Below are positions 47,041-57,886 of a DNA stretch of 64,000 bases, one piece after another (position 1 is the first letter of the stretch; the number at the start of each line of letters is the position of its first letter). This DNA is from Phyto melanocephala (Eukaryota; Arthropoda; Insecta; Diptera; Rhinophoridae). The DNA lies in the NCBI GenBank assembly GCA_941918925.1, contig OW799233.1, positions 122,786,333 through 122,850,332 of the forward strand. Direction: 5' to 3'. The position numbers were made by a program, and so were the translations under genes. The notes beneath the pieces are model-generated. The model made no database searches, was not told the origin of the DNA, and was given only the letters and a program-made list of their open reading frames with translations.

Positions 47041-49015
47041 TATACCCGCCACCAAAAAAATGGTGGGTGTATATTCATTTTGTCATTCCGTTTGTAACAC
47101 ATCGAAATATCCATTTTAGACCCCATAAAGTATATATATTCTGAATCAGGGTTTGATTTGATGACGATCTAGCTATGTCCGTCCGTCTGTCCGTCTGTTG
47201 AAAGCACGATAGAGGTCGCACCAGAATCCAGAATCTTTCTTATAGACAAGGTTTGTTTGGTATTGAAAATGGGCTAAATCGGAATATTAGGAAGAGAGTT
47301 ATAGCTCGAAAAGCAAGAGTAGGTCGAAAAAACCGTGTCCTTCGAACATCGAATAAAATGGAATTGTGTCCAAACGCCTTAACGTAGACTCATGAAACTT
47401 CGAATATATATTTCCTGGGTAAAGACAATATTTTTCCCCGAAAATTGTCTAAATCTATGCATTAAAAGAGTAGTTATCGATCAAAATGTACGAAAATTTA
47501 TACCGCACAGTGTATTTTTCGGTATATTTAAAAACAAAAACGTCATAAAGGCAACAAAATTGGATGTACGACTCTGAAATTTTGCACACTTTGCTTTTTG
47601 GTGACACGCTTTCTTGTAACGGCAAATCAATGTGCCACGCCCACTTTTACGCCCACCTCCCATATAACGTTTTAACTAAAATTCATATAATTTCTCTATT
47701 AATAAAGATTTTGGAATAATAAAGGACTATATTGAAACACCTAAGTTGTACTCATTAGCAAAAATAACTTTGACACGCCTACTATAACGCCCACTTTCAC
47801 TTTTGAATTGTGTCCAGACGCATAAACGTAGTCATGAAACTTCGATTATATATTTATCGAGTCAAAAGAATATTTTTCCCTGAAAATCGCTATGAATTAG
47901 GAAAAGAGTTATAGATAAAAATTTACGAAAATTTATACCGCACAGTGTATATTTCAAATTTAAAACGTAATAAACCTGACAAAACTATATGTACGATTCT
48001 GAAATTTTGCAAACATGGCTTTTTGGTCAAAGTCTTCGTTATAACGGAAAATAGATGTGCCACGCACACTTTTTTCCTTAAATTTGTATAAAAATATATT
48101 AGTCATATATATTAGCATTTATTCATCTTACACTGCGCCATTTATTGTACTGAAAGCTAAATATAAGATAAAGATGATAAGATAGATGACTCTTCTAGCA
48201 ACTACTAGATGGCATGCTAACAACTTATGCTTATGTTCTCCTGAAGTTATGCTCTATTAAAAATGGGTATTTAGAAAAATTTTGACCTAAGTAAAAAAAA
48301 ATTATCTCAACATTATAAACAATTTATTTTCATGTACTAATGGCTAACAAATTTTAAAATTATACAAAACTTATTTCGTTTGAAAATCTTTTAAAAGCAA
48401 AATGTTATAGAAGTTTAAAAATCAAAATCTTACTAATAAATTTCCCGTTTTAGAAAAATGCTGAGAATGTATATTTTGAGTCGAGGTTGCTTGCCCTTTT
48501 GCCACTTTATCGTAAAAAACAGCAATGTTTCCCATTCAACGAACTAAGATGGCATTCACAGATGTTTTCACATTTCATACAGACCTGCTTTGCAGACATT
48601 TAAATATTTTTTACAATTCTCACGATTGTAGACGGATTCGAACGATTATGTTGACGAAAAGAATCACGAAGTGCACAAAATGCATTTTGATTTGAACGCC
48701 CATTTTTATAAAAATCTTTAATATTTAAAAGCGTTGCTCGATTGCGTATCTTTCCACGGTTCAAATTGAGTTAGTCTGAGATTGAGAAATGTCAAATGAA
48801 ATACAAGAAAAAAGTTGAAGTTTAGATGTGGTTCACCTTAAACATGGGCCCTTAAAATTTAACCACCCTCTACAAAGAAAGTGATACATATTTTATTATA
48901 AAGAGATTATTCTATAGCGATTAACAAAATAATAAATATTGTGCTTTAAATGTACACAAAATTGGTGGTGGATATAAAAGATTCGGCACAGCCGAATATA
49001 GTGCTCTTACTTGTT
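47041..49015 (+). mobile_element. Long INE-1/DINE-1-like Helentron
   Basis: The 5' end TATACCCGCCACCAAAAAAA is followed by an imperfect complement (TGGTGGGTGTATA) making a 5' hairpin, then TCATTCCGTTTGTAACAC, CCCCATAAAGTATATATATT and GTCCGTCCGTCTGTCCGTCT as in Drosophila INE-1. The 3' end has the hairpin TTCGGC-ACA-GCCGAA (48982-48996) and GTGCTCTTACTTGTT. The length of 1975 bp is unusual for the family. It contains a duplicated block of about 250 bp, from about 47369 and again from about 47815. Confidence 0.8.
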
Positions 49016-49154
49016 ATATATGAAGTTTGACATTTGAAATAAATGAGAGAGGAGAGAAAATCTATAGACTTTGACAGCTGAAATTTAAAATAAGTGAAGA
49101 AAAAAATAATCAGCTGACGAAACAAGACTACCTGATAAATAAATCTTCCTTGTA

Positions 49155-49340
49155 TGGTACTATTGATCCAAACTGAAACTGTTAGTTTTTATTTCTCCGA
49201 AGTAAAAGCGAGAATGTTGTGGCAGACTGAAGAGATAATTTTTTTGTGGTATTTTTATGGTATTTATGTATTTTCTACATTTATGAGACTAGAATTTTGA
49301 AATTAGGTACTTCTGATCTAAGTTAATCCTCTTTAAAGAT
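49155..49340 (+). mobile_element. Helitron family B, fragment of the internal repeat
   Basis: TGGTACTATTGATCCAAACTG, then GTATTTTCTACATTTATGAG and TTCTGATCTAAGTTAATCCT resemble the 118-bp unit of the copy at 24499. Likely the displaced remainder of the fragment at 46018-46560. Confidence 0.5.
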
Positions 49341-49702
49341 TTCATAAGTCAGTTTTATAAATACTTTGTGCTAAAATATTGTTTTCTTTAAAAAGCTTTA
49401 AATACTGTTTGTTCGCTAGAGCAAAATTCCATGTTCATAAGAAATTGAGTAACATTTTGCACTGGGCATTTTTAACATTAAGCCTACTGTTTAATAAATA
49501 TATTTTTTGTGTGGATTAGTTATTATGTGTTATGTACTCATGTCCGTATGTATATGTATACATATGAAGGTACCTACATATCGATACAAATCACAAGTAG
49601 AAAGCCACTAACTCGAATTTTTTATAAATACCTTCTCATATAAATTTAGAATTTTTGTAGTTAGGACCTTTCTACTTATGACCAACGATATATGTATGTA
49701 AA

Positions 49703-50631
49703 GGGTGTTTTTTTTACAGGTTTGTTTTTCGAATAGAGATAAAACTGGCATTTTGTGGTCAAATCTGGCAACTCTAATGTCATTTATGTTCAGTTTGGTT
49801 TGCCATTTCATCATGAATAGGTTGACAAAAGAACAACGCTTGCAAATCATGCAAATTTATTTCGAAAATTGAGATTGATCTCGATGCTGATTTTCATCGC
49901 AAAATTTTGTTCAGTGATGAGGCTCATTTTAGGTTGAATGGCTACGACAACAAGCAAAATTGCCGCATTTTGAGTAAAGAGAATCCACATGCGACCCTTG
50001 AGACGCCATTACATCCACAAAAACTGACTGTTTGGTGTGCTCTATGGGCTGGTGGAGTCATTGGGCCATACTTCTTCCGAAATAATGCTGGAGAGGCAGT
50101 TACCGTTAATGGAGACCGGTATAGAGCCATGATAACCGACTATTTTGTTCCCGAATTGGATGGCATGAATGTGGATGCGTTGTGGTTCCAACAAGACGGC
50201 GCTACATGCCATACAGCGCACGCCACAATCGATTTATTGAAGGAAACATTCGATGAGCGCATAATTTCGCGGAATGGACCTGTCAATTGGCCACCAAGAT
50301 CGTGTGATTTGACACCATTGGATTATTTTCTTTGGGGATATGTGAAGTCGCTCGTCTACGCCAACAAACCAGAAACGTTAGGGGAATTGGAAGCCAACAT
50401 TCGTGGCGTTATTGCCGACATACGGCCCCATATGCTCGAAAAAGTGGTTAAAAATTGGACCTGTAGAATTGGCTTTATTCGAACCAGCCGCGGCGGCCAC
50501 ATGCCTGAAATCATATTTAAACATTAATGGCATAAAATTATCCTTCCAATAAAGCCAAATTGATGGTCATTAAAACGATTTTCTTGTGTTTTATTTCAAT
50601 TCTAAGTTCTATACCACTGAAAAAAACACCC
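49703..50631 (+). mobile_element. rosa-like DD41D mariner, deletion derivative with TIRs
   Basis: Left TIR GGGTGTTTTTTTTACAG and, on the other strand at right, GGGTGTTTTTTTCAG. TA dinucleotides flank within two bases of each. At about 930 bp the element retains the transposase start codon region and the whole catalytic domain, but an internal stretch is deleted. Confidence 0.82.
49813..50527 (+). pseudogene. DD41D mariner transposase lacking its DNA-binding domain
   Basis: An ATG at 49813 starts MNRLTKEQRLQIMQIYFEN, then a stop. From about 49871, in another frame, IDLDADFHRKILFSDEAHF continues open for about 218 codons to the TAA at 50525-50527. The catalytic triad is present: FSDEAH, WFQQDGATCHTA and CDLTPLDYFLWG, with 41 residues between the second and third Asp. 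The C terminus TSRGGHMPEIIF is complete. The missing segment corresponds to the helix-turn-helix region. Read-through is blocked by the stop and frame change, so no full protein is expected, but the catalytic domain has no stops. Confidence 0.85.
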
Positions 50632-50633
50632 GG

Positions 50634-51495
50634 TATATCTATCAAAAATTCTTCAATACAAAAGCAAAATATAAAGCAGATATTATACCTAATAAATTCA
50701 ACCTTTTAAAAATAATCAAAATATATACACACACAACCATTCATACATATGTGTTGATTGAAATGTCAACAAACGTAATTATAGAAGCTTTGTATCAGTA
50801 GCAATACGTAAACAAATTCAATATAAAGAGAGCTTTACTCTTTCCTTCTTATACTCCCCGTACAATTTTATCAAATGCAATATTTTTTTAAACAAATTAA
50901 AATGTGTAGGTTGGCAGCATAATGCATATAATACCCTACAAATACTTGCTAAGGTTGCATTGCAATATATCAAAATGATTTTAGTAATTATTTTGCATGA
51001 CTAAGTGCATATCATGGTGTAATTTTAAAGATAATTAATAATAGGAGAGGGTTTTTTGTAGAATTTTTTTATTTTTTTTAGATGAAGCTTGACAATTGTA
51101 AATTACTGAAGAATAGAGAGAATGTATGAAATTTTAACATGTTAAAAAACTGTTGTTCAGCTAAATAATTGAAGCTACCTAATTATTAATTATACTTTTT
51201 GCAAATAATTAATTTTTTAAATGTTATAAAAAACTTCATACATATCGCCACTGCTCTGACATTATCGGTTGTGATAATTTAAAACAAAAAATTATTGCTC
51301 TATTTTTATTGATTGTACATCTATCCACCAAACCGTTTAAAAATATATTGATTGGTTCAAAAATAAACAATAAGTTTAATACTGTAACGTTACATAATAA
51401 AATGCTTCTTTTTTTTTGCTCTCCTGAAAACTTAGTATAAAAAACATAACTGAATTTGTTAGAGCAACGACGATATGTAAGTAATCACCCTCTAT
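50634..51495. other. Non-coding, nothing recognised
   Basis: A+T-rich. The frame at 50586-50801 starts inside the mariner 3' end and has no domain. Confidence 0.35.
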
Positions 51496-51609
51496 GGTGT
51501 TATGCAAAATAACATAAGGTGTGCAGCTAACTTTTTTAAGGGGAAATTTCCATAAATGAAAGATAGCAGCTCGTTACTAAACACAAATTTTGTTATTATG
51601 TATAACACC
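51496..51609. mobile_element. Small MITE, GGTGTTATNCA ends (copy 2)
   Basis: Ends GGTGTTATGCAAAATAACA and, on the other strand, GGTGTTATACATAATAACA. The interior GATAGCAGCTCGTTACTAAA is shared with the copy at 41569. Confidence 0.7.
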
Positions 51610-52326
51610 TTTAAAATCTAAATAGACCGTTTGTAGGGTGAATTTATTTTATTTTTTTTCTTTCTTTCTTTCGACTCACTTGCAATGCAATTTCTTTTGT
51701 TAATATTAAGTATTAAGATGAGTCATATTACTAAAATAATTAATTTTATTTTTCTTGCACGATTTTCTGTGAGCCGGTTATATATTGTTGATTATAATAA
51801 AATAAAGTAAATTGAATAATTTATTTTTTGATGATGATTTCAAAAACAGGACGAAGAGGGATTTGTGGACGTGTTCAACGTGGTTTTAACAACAAACAAT
51901 TTACGTATAATTTTTCATATTCTTACGAGTTCTGTTTGCCTGTGTAAATTCATGAAAATTATAACTTTTGTTTTGAATTTTATTTTAATTTAAACATATA
52001 TAAAAAAAAAATATAAACCATTCGATAATTAACACAGACAGATATAGAATACAAAGAAAATAACGTTTCAAATATTTATGCCTAATAATTTTCTTAATAT
52101 CTTTATGTTAGCCTGGTGTTTTATTACATTAACTCTCTCTTTTAAGTTTTTTCTGTAACACTTAAGTAAGTAAAATTATGTTCATGTTTGTTGTAATGTC
52201 AGTATTTTAACATATGCAATACATACATAAAAATTGGGAATTATCGATTCATTACCTTTATACCAACACTGTTTTTTTCATTGTTATTATCTTTTTTTAA
52301 AAGGACAGATCAGTCAAATTAACTAT
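51610..52326. other. Non-coding, nothing recognised
   Basis: A+T-rich spacer before the duplicated INE-1-like element. Confidence 0.35.
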
Positions 52327-52707
52327 AAACAAGTAAGAGCGCTATATTCGGCCGTGCCGAATCTTATATACCCTTCACAACGTGTAGTCATGCAATAACA
52401 GTAGTTTGTGTCACCATTCGTCCCATATGAAATACGTACATACATATATAAAAACATCCCATTGTAAAATTATAAATTCACGTATGTATGTTAAAAAAAC
52501 AAAAAAAATAAAAAAAAAATAAAAAAAATATTTAAAAAAAAAATTTAAAAAAAAAAATTTTAAAAAAAATTTTAAAAAAAATTTAAAAAAAATTATTATA
52601 TATATAATATATATAAAACAAAAAAAAAATAAAAAAAAATAAAAAAAAAAAATAATAAAAATATAAATAATATATTAAATAAAAAAACAATAAAAAAAAT
52701 TTAAAAA
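52327..52707 (-). mobile_element. INE-1/DINE-1-like Helentron, duplicated 3' part
   Basis: Tail and hairpin (TATTCGGCCGTGCCGAATCT), then the CCCTTCACAACGTGTAGTCA block and an A/T tract. It stops where a second copy of the same tail begins. It lacks the 5' half, so it is a partial tandem duplication or a second insertion next to the first. Confidence 0.8.
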
Positions 52708-53473
52708 AAACAAGTAAGAGCGCTATATTCGGCCGTGCCGAATCTTATATACCCTTCACAAAGTGTAGTCATGCAATAACAGTAGTTTGTGTCACCATTC
52801 ATCCCATATGAAATATGTACATACATATAAAAACATACATATATAAAAACATCCCATTGTAAAATTATAAATTCACGTATGTATGTTAAAAAAAAAAACA
52901 AAAAAAAAATAAAAAAAAAATTTAAAAATATATAAAAAAAAATTTTAAAAAAATTAAAAAAAAATTATTATATATATATTATATATAAAACAAAAAAAAA
53001 ATAAAAAAAAAATTAAAAAAAAAAAAATTAAAAAAAAAATATTAATAAAAATATAAATAATATATTAAATAAAAAAACGTTTTCTGTAACCAGTATACAC
53101 GTTTGTATGTATGTATGTTGTTGTTGTAATGTTGTTTTTGTGAAAAAAAAATCGAGGTGGTAGTGGGTTTTTGCTCATATCTCAGTTGTTTATGTACCAA
53201 TGTTTCTGATTTTCAATACCGATCTACTCCCGAATATTTCTGATATTCTAATACCTTACCCGGGTCCAACCTATATCGTGGGGCTTCAAAAAGTTGATTT
53301 CAACATACACACGGACAGACGGTCAGACGGACAGACTGACAGAGCTTAATCGACTCCCCTATTCATAAGCTTTCAGAAAATATATACTTTATGAGGTCGG
53401 AAATGAAAATTGTAGAAATTTCACACGGAATGACAAACCTATATATACCCTTTTTCACTGTGTGAAGGGTATA
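52708..53473 (-). mobile_element. INE-1/DINE-1-like Helentron, well preserved
   Basis: Full order from right to left: 5' hairpin (TATACCCTTCACACAGTG and its complement), AATTTCACACGGAATGACAA region, GTCCGTCTGTCCGTGTG-type block, A/T tract (about 52890-53060), and the 3' hairpin with CTTACTTGTTT. It shows close identity with the copy at 57032 in the opposite orientation. Confidence 0.85.
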
Positions 53474-53689
53474 ATAAAATATTACTATTACACATATGTA
53501 TTTCTATGCCCCTCAAAACAGATCAGAGGACCCCTAATTCTTAAAGAATTTCTTTAAAACTATGATAACCTGATAACATATCAAAAGTTTTAGTAAAAAA
53601 TGGCCACTTTACCGCAGAGTAGTTAGTAAATTTTATAAATAAATTTACATATGTAATATGGTTGTTTAAATCAACCTGTTGTTTGATAT

Positions 53690-54353
53690 TATTTAAATAT
53701 ATAAAAATCAATGTGTGTTTGTATGTTTGTATGCTTGTATGTTTGTATGTTTGTTTGTGCTTTATAGACGGTTAAACGGCTGCACCGATTTCCTTGAAAT
53801 TTTCACAGAATCTTTCTGTATGTCTGGAAGGAACTATAGGCTATACTTTGGTTTGAAATTGTAAGTGGGCGGGTTGCCACGCCCTATTAAAGAATAAGTA
53901 TTTAATATTATATATCTAGAAAGATAATGCAGCTAGAGTCTTCAAATTAAGTACGGTAAACTTTTACATCCACACGAACATTTAGGTAGAAAAGGGGCGG
54001 ACTTTCAATAGTAAGCGTGGCCACATGAATTAAATACTAAATTTTGTATATTTGGAAAACGATATCGATTAGAGTACTAAAATTTTGCAAGAGCAACTTT
54101 GACACCCAAATAAACATATCTGGAAAAAATGGGTACATTGGAAATAGCAATTGAATACTAAACTTCGTATATTCGGGAAGCGATAACAGTTATAAGAAAT
54201 ACAAAAATTCGTATATCTGGGAAGCGATAATAGTTAGAATACCCAAATTTTACAAGAAACACTTTGACGTCTATATGATTATTTGAATAAGAAATGGTTG
54301 ATTTAGTAATTACGTGAGGGGTGGCGAAGCACACCGGGTATGTATTAACTAGT
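53690..54353 (+). mobile_element. Non-autonomous Helitron, family C, inside the left LTR
   Basis: It starts in an A/T-rich run before AAAAATCAATGTGTGTTTG and a TTTGTATG array, then TAGACGGTTAAACGGCTGCA and CGATTTCCTTGAAATTTTCA. It ends GGTGGCGAAGCACACCGGGT...CTAG at 54350-54353 before T. The element at 59475 is an inverted relative. The 5' boundary is approximate. Confidence 0.7.
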
Positions 54354-54433
54354 TTAAATATAAAAATAAAGTTTAGTTTTTGAAAACCAATTTACAATTC
54401 AGGTGTGGGATCATACAAATAATTAAAATTGAA

Positions 54434-56413
54434 ATGGATCTGCGTCCAAGCCGTCAAAAAGTGATTGATAGTTTAATTGCATCAGGAATATTGTTTCTTC
54501 GCACAAAGAAAAACCATGGTTACGAAATGATCACGACGGCCATATTATAGTTTCTCTAACAATATTTGGTTGTCAAAAACAAGTAATAGTTATTTTTGTT
54601 TCACTTCATCATATAATTTGTCACGATAATCAAGCATTTGTTTGAATTGTATCATTTAATGTTTTTTTTTTCGTAAAAATTTCAAAATGGTTATCTTTAA
54701 AAAATAGTATGATTTAAAAAAAATTAATTTGACAAAAATAACATTATATTCAAAAGCATTAAGAACTACAAACAATCATTAAATAATAGGTGAGACAACA
54801 GTATGACTACAAATTAATCAAGCTATGATTTTTATTTAATAATAATTTGATTTCAACTGTTCTTTTTCTTGCTGAATAAACTTTTATTATTTTAAAAGTT
54901 TGAGATGTCAAAAAAATTCACAAAAATTTTGAAAAACTAAAGAAAATTTTCAAATAAACGAGAAAACCTAAAAGAAATATTGATATAAAAATTGCAATTA
55001 AATTGGTAAGTACAATCAATATGTGAATGTTACAGCAAAAAACCATAATTTGCTGTAAAAAAGCAAAGATTGTCGATTTCAATTGTAGTCATACGTATGA
55101 TTATTGAATGATACTTTAATTAAACATAATAATGATAACTCGTAACCATTATATGTTTATGCCATAATCATACAATTCAATCATGGTATGTTGCTCTTCG
55201 ATTATGGTTACCACAACCAAATTTTTTCTTTGCGTGTTGAATCTCCAACAATGAGTCATTAAAGAAGCCTATGCGATTCTGTAAAAGAAACTCCGAGTAG
55301 TAGTGAATCAAGCTTTTGCGATGTGGGAATTGTTTCTCCTGAAATTACAGATTTTACTTCCGATATTTCTTTATTAACATCTTCAACCTCCGTCGTAAGC
55401 GCCGATGTATTTACTGCTGTAACTTCCGTTTATATTCCATGAGCATTCAACTCCAACACAACTTCCGTAATATTATCTAATACAACATCTGCTGAAGGCC
55501 TTATATCATTTGCACAAACAACAGGCACAATAGCCTCTGTTTCCTCTGATACATTAGGATGGTACAACTGTTTTCTCAAATTTCTCGACAAATTTTCCAC
55601 CTGCTACTGCTGCCTTTTCTCAAGAAACAGAATCTTTTGTTCTAACAGCAATTGCAACCGCCTCTCTACCGTTTAGTATATTAGGATGTACACCTGTTTT
55701 CTCAAATTCCATGATAACTGTACCACCTATTACATCTGCCCTTTCTCAAGAATCGGAAATTGAAAAACAAATAAAAAAATTGAAAATGCGCTATGAGATG
55801 ATGAATCTTCAAAAACAACCTAATGATTTGGAAATAGCATCGCTAAATATGCGCAGAATAAATTATGACGAACTATATAAAATGGTTTCGAAATTTGATG
55901 GAGATTATGAGTACAGCGATATTTGTAAGTGGTTTAAAATTTTTTAAGAATACGCATATGATTATAAGGACAAAGAAAAGCTTTTTACTTTAAAGTGGTT
56001 GCTAAAAAGAACAGCAGGAAAATATATGAAAACTTCAGAAAACTGGGCATATAATAATTTGAAAAAATGTCTATTTGAAATATTAAAGCGGGTACTTACA
56101 CGTGAGGATGTATATAGTAAATTACGTTGACGAACTTTACAAGCTTCCGAATCCTGCATTAGTTATAAAATTTCGATGCAAGAAATCGCGTCTCAAGCCG
56201 ATATAGAAGAAGATTATGTTGTAGTTAAAAATATTTATTATACCATTGACAAAAAAAAATTATCGAAAAATATCGTGCACCATTTATTGTTGATAAGATA
56301 TTAGCAAACGATCGTTATATTCTTAGAGATATTAATAATTTTCAGCTTTCTCAAATACCTTATAGAGGAATAGTTGAAGCTAAATGTCTTAAAAAATCGG
56401 TGACACCAAATTA
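54434..56413 (+). pseudogene. Gag-pol remnant of the gypsy-type element
   Basis: MDLRPSRQKVIDSLIASGIL starts at 54434, shortly after the left LTR, and is cut by the MITE at 54498. Beyond the MITE, a Ser/Thr-rich stretch (SSESSFCDVGIVSPEITDFT), a coiled-coil-like EIEKQIKKLKMRYEMMN and a gag-like FDGDYEYSDICKWFKIF...KEKLFTLKWLLKRTAGKY can be read through stops. The end, YRAPFIVDKILANDRYILRD and QLSQIPYRGIVEAKCLKK, matches the extreme C terminus of gypsy pol, after integrase. Protease, reverse transcriptase, RNase H and the integrase core are missing. Confidence 0.65.
54498..55237 (+). mobile_element. MITE, CAAAGAAA-ended long family, inserted in gag
   Basis: Left CGCACAAAGAAAAACCATGG, right CAACCAAATTTTTTCTTTGC. 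The body matches the copy at 43001 across its whole length. It interrupts the gag frame. Confidence 0.8.
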
Positions 56414-56509
56414 ATTTGGAAGTACATATGTAATATCTTTGTCTCATAGTTTTTATTATATAAATGGAAAATATAAAAATAAAGTTTAGGTTTTGAAAAG
56501 CAATTTACA

Positions 56510-57031
56510 CATGCTATACGTAAAATTAATTGATTAATGATTTCTTCAAGTGTATTTTGGTATTATTTATTATTCTAATTATTATTTTGTATTAAAGTGC
56601 TTTATTTAAAGAAGTTTGAAAGTACAACCTCAAAACAAAACAAAAAATACTTATTATTTAGTTTAGTTTTGGTAACACATACACACAAACAAACACAGCA
56701 CACATTTTTTTCCAGCAAACAAAGCCATGCAAAAGAAATAGTGATCGCATGAGTTCAACCCATGACGAAGTGGTTCAATTTATAATTTTAACATTAACGT
56801 GACATGTTCTTTACGAATATATTAACAAAATTCACTTCATGCTGATAAATGCATAGAACGCTTGTATAGAAGATGAAAGAAACCCATGTTTCATTCACTG
56901 TTCAAGATATTTTGTATGCATTTTCATGTATTTTGAAGCACAAAAATAATATGTAACTATTTTGTATTTGGAAAAGGCATTCTTCATGCCTCTTTTTGCA
57001 CTTATGAATTAGAAGTCTTGAAAAATGTTAT
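56510..57031. other. Non-coding, nothing recognised
   Basis: A+T-rich spacer. Confidence 0.35.
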
Positions 57032-57886
57032 TATACCCTTCACACAGTGAAAAAGGGTATATATAGGTTTGTCATTCCGTGTTAAATTTCTACAATTTTC
57101 ATTTCCGACCCCATAAAGTGTATATTTTCTGAAAGCTTATGAAAAGGGGAGTCGATTAAGCCCTGTAAGTCTGTCCGTCAGACCGTCTGTCCGTGTGTAT
57201 GTTGAAATCAACTTTTTTAATGCCCCCCGACATCGCTTGGACTCGAGTGAGGTATTAAAATATCAGAAATATTCGGGAGTAGATCGGTATTGAAAATCAG
57301 AAACATCGGTACATAAACAACTGAGATATGAGCAAAAACCCACGACCACCTCGATTTTTTTTTCACTAAAACAACATTACAACAACAACATACATGCATA
57401 CAAACGTGTATACTGGTTAGAGAAAACGTGGCATCGAATCCCAGCTGAGCCAAAAAAAAAAATTTTTTTATATTTTTTTTTAAATTTTTTTTTTTATTTG
57501 TTTTTTATTTTTTATTTAATATATTATTTATATTATTATTATTTTTTTTTTAATTTTTTTTTTTTTAATATTTTTTTTTATTTTTTGTTTGTTTTAAATT
57601 TATTATATTTATTATATATATTTTAATTATTTTTAAAAAAAAATTTTTTTTTAATTTTTTTTTTAAATTTTTTTTTTTTAATTTTTTTTTTGAATTTTTT
57701 TTTATTTTTTTAACATACAGACGTAAATTTATAATTTTACAATGGGATGTTTTTATATATGTATGTTTTTTATATGTATGTCGTTTATCATATGGAATGG
57801 TGATACAAACTACTGTTATTGCATGACTACACGTTGTGAAGGGTATATAAGATTCGGCACGGCCGAATATAGCGCTCTTACTTGTT
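57032..57886 (+). mobile_element. INE-1/DINE-1-like Helentron, well preserved
   Basis: The 5' hairpin TATACCCTTCACACAGTG...AAAAAGGGTATA (57032-57061) is followed by GGTTTGTCATTCCGTG, CCCATAAAGTGTATATTTTC and GTCTGTCCGTCAGACCGTCT. A T-rich tract occupies about 57450-57715. The 3' hairpin is ATTCGGC-ACG-GCCGAAT (57852-57868), and the tail is AGCGCTCTTACTTGTTT. Confidence 0.88.

Larger units (their letters stand above)
53652..56509 (+). mobile_element. Deleted gypsy-type LTR retrotransposon, invaded by a Helitron and a MITE
   Basis: The right terminal repeat begins TGTAATATCTTTG (56429) and ends AAAGCAATTTACA (56509). The left one begins TGTAATATGGTTG (53652), is interrupted by a Helitron at about 53690-54353, and ends AAAACCAATTTACA (54397). 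Removing the Helitron gives about 80 bp per LTR. Between them are a gag-like start and the last part of a pol frame. No clean target duplication, primer-binding site or polypurine tract was identified. Confidence 0.6.

Noticed and set aside
55711..55947. Independent coiled-coil host protein
   Set aside because: It lies between the two terminal repeats of the deleted retrotransposon and continues the gag-like remnant.
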